Assembly (NCBI GenBank): GCA_030045755.1
Contig: JASIEW010000044.1
Coordinates: 1-5,433 of the forward strand
Length of the DNA stretch: 5,433 nucleotides
From: Nitrososphaerales archaeon
GTDB taxonomy: Archaea > Thermoproteota > Nitrososphaeria > Nitrososphaerales > UBA183
Direction: 5' to 3'
The notes below the pieces were generated by a model. That model had not been told where the DNA came from, ran no database searches, and saw nothing but the letters and a program-made list of their open reading frames with translations. Shown here one piece after another: positions 4,214 to 5,433 of this stretch (within the stretch, counting starts at the first letter, position 1; each line of letters opens with the position of its first letter). Position numbers and translations under genes: made by a program.

Positions 4214-5433
4214 AGACCTTACTGGACCACTACGTGGCCCAAGTAGAGAGGAAGGGACCGCTAAGGCGAGTCGCGGAGCGCAAGTCCGAGAGGCTGCAGG
4301 CGCTCCTGGCCCGCGCGGGAGAAGTAGGGAACGCGCGTTCCATGTCGACGAGGTCGCTCGCCGAGACGCTGCTGGCCGCCTCCGTGTCAGTCCCGGCCGG
4401 GGTCGCGCTGGGAGTCGCAGTCTGGACACCCCTGGCGCTCGTCTGCCTGGTCCCTCTCCCGGTCTTCTTCTGGCCGGACATGAGACTGAACGACAGAGCG
4501 TCGCAGCGGCGAGAGGGAGTCGAAAGAGAGCTCCCCTTGTTCTCTGTCCTCGTCAACATCCTGGGAGGCGCGGGCGTCTCGCTCTACCCGATCCTGGACT
4601 CGGTCGTCGGGAGGGGCATCTTCGAGTCGATAGAGAAGGAGGCCATGATCGTCCGGCGTGACGTCACCATCCTCGGCATGAACCCGAACGACTCGCTGGA
4701 GAGGCTCGCCTCCCGGCACCCCTCGAGGAAGTTCTCGGAGTTCCTGAACGGCTACACGAGCAAGGTCAGGACAGGAGGCGACGTCCCCGAGTACCTCGCG
4801 GGGGAGAGCGGGTCGCTGCTGAGAGAGGTCGAGGACGCCTGGTCGAGGTACATCGCCAGGGTAGGGATAGTCGGAACGGTGATGATAACGCTGTTCGGGG
4901 TCATCCCGCTCCTGCTGCTGGTCGTAGGCGCCTTCTCTCCCGGATACTCGGCCGAGGGCTTGCTCGCCTACGTGGGCTTGGGCATCCCATTGTTCACGGC
5001 CATGACCATCGTCCTCGCCGGGAGGACGCAGCCGGCAGGAGATGGGGCGGTCAAAGGAAACCTCCTGCTCTCCGCGGCTGTCTCCGTCCCGGCGCTGGGG
5101 GCAGGGCTGCTCACGAAGGAGGCGTGGGTCGGTGCGGCGGCTGTCCTGCTCGCGTTCTACCTAGCATACGGCGCGTCGGTCAGGAAGCAGCTCAGGGCGA
5201 TGCGAGGGGTGGAGGAGGCGCTCCCCGCCTTCACGAAGGACATGATGGAGTACAAGCGGCAGGACTACGACCTCGCCAGAGCGGTCGTCGACGCGGCATC
5301 CGCGAACAGGTATGGGAGGGAGTTCGACGCCCTGCTTTCCCGCATCGCGTCGGGCGTCCGCGCGGGAGTCCCCCTGGACGAACTGAGGCCTGACACCGAC
5401 AGCAGGCTTGCCAGGATGGTCTTCTTCCTCATC
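4210..5433 (+). CDS. FlaJ/TadC-like type II secretion F-domain membrane platform protein (partial, 3' end outside window)
   Basis: The frame opens at an ATG overlapping the ATPase stop (ATGA) and runs 408 codons to the window edge without a stop. It is the integral membrane platform on which the assembly ATPase acts. A basic cytoplasmic N terminus (1-48) is followed by hydrophobic segments at about 50-70 and 71-89. A first T2SSF domain occupies about 107-208 (from ELPLFSVLVNILGGAG to SGSLLREVEDAW). Further membrane segments lie near 217-243, 249-271, 283-301 and 305-322. A second T2SSF domain begins at about 336 (EEALPAFTKDMMEYKRQ) with a GVRAGVPLDEL segment at 382-392. Two T2SSF repeats separated by membrane segments are typical of archaeal FlaJ/TadC-type proteins, usually longer than the part seen, so roughly the last third is missing. 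Coupled translation with the ATPase is likely. Confidence 0.88.
   Translation, partial: MKTLLDHYVAQVERKGPLRRVAERKSERLQALLARAGEVGNARSMSTRSLAETLLAASVSVPAGVALGVAVWTPLALVCLVPLPVFFWPDMRLNDRASQRREGVERELPLFSVLVNILGGAGVSLYPILDSVVGRGIFESIEKEAMIVRRDVTILGMNPNDSLERLASRHPSRKFSEFLNGYTSKVRTGGDVPEYLAGESGSLLREVEDAWSRYIARVGIVGTVMITLFGVIPLLLLVVGAFSPGYSAEGLLAYVGLGIPLFTAMTIVLAGRTQPAGDGAVKGNLLLSAAVSVPALGAGLLTKEAWVGAAAVLLAFYLAYGASVRKQLRAMRGVEEALPAFTKDMMEYKRQDYDLARAVVDAASANRYGREFDALLSRIASGVRAGVPLDELRPDTDSRLARMVFFLI

Noticed and set aside
4879..4885. C-box-like GTGATGA suggesting a C/D-box RNA
   Set aside because: No D box (CTGA) at a suitable distance, and it lies in codons for a membrane segment of the platform protein.
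5124..5393. 89-codon plus-strand frame in the platform gene
   Set aside because: Out-of-frame shadow of the FlaJ/TadC-like coding region, whose own frame encodes clear membrane segments and a T2SSF domain.

Overview
The window looks archaeal, and the best fit is a GC-rich member of the Nitrososphaerota/Thermoproteota side of the Archaea. Four things support this. The secretion ATPase and membrane-platform pair is of the archaeal FlaI/FlaJ-TadA/TadC type. There is a small AN1-like zinc-finger protein. The MIP18-Mrp fusion and the short DNPH1-like enzyme fit archaeal gene sets. Promoters and starts follow archaeal rules: a TATA-like hexamer lies about 26-30 nt before each leading start codon, there are no clear Shine-Dalgarno sites, and three of these starts are TTG. 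The lineage call is inference and cannot be made more exact from this window alone.

Layout. Positions 1-47 hold a TATA-like box and a perfect 16-bp palindrome in front of an Mrp/NBP35-type Fe-S carrier ATPase gene (48-1106, +). A previously easy-to-miss 32-residue, very basic microprotein gene (1103-1201, +) overlaps the end of mrp by ATGA. Three separate minus-strand genes follow: ridA (1205-1576), which converges on the microprotein gene with a 3-nt gap; a nucleoside 2-deoxyribosyltransferase/DNPH1-like hydrolase (1613-2005); and an AN1-like zinc-finger protein (2114-2311). Each has its own TATA-like element. A mirror-symmetric divergent promoter region (2332-2371) and an apparently non-coding stretch (2372-2508) separate these from the last unit. 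That unit is a type IV pilus/archaellum-like assembly ATPase (2537-4213, +) overlapping by ATGA a FlaJ/TadC-like membrane platform protein (4210 to the window end, cut off).

How the genes work together. The ATPase and the membrane protein form the motor-platform core of a type IV filament machine, and the start-stop overlap points to coupled translation. FlaH/FlaF/FlaG and prepilin genes are absent upstream, so a pilus or other filament is more likely than an archaellum; the subunits may lie downstream, outside the window. The left half is housekeeping: Fe-S cluster delivery (Mrp), detoxification of reactive enamines/imines (RidA) and probable nucleotide salvage or sanitation (DNPH1-like). 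The two minus-strand enzymes are plausible metabolite-repair neighbours, but they appear to be transcribed from separate promoters.

No transposon, CRISPR array, tRNA or rRNA was seen. The points most worth a second look are the palindrome at the mrp start, the unannotated basic microprotein, the symmetric divergent promoter that predicts an unassigned plus-strand transcript, and the unusual ligand order of the zinc finger.
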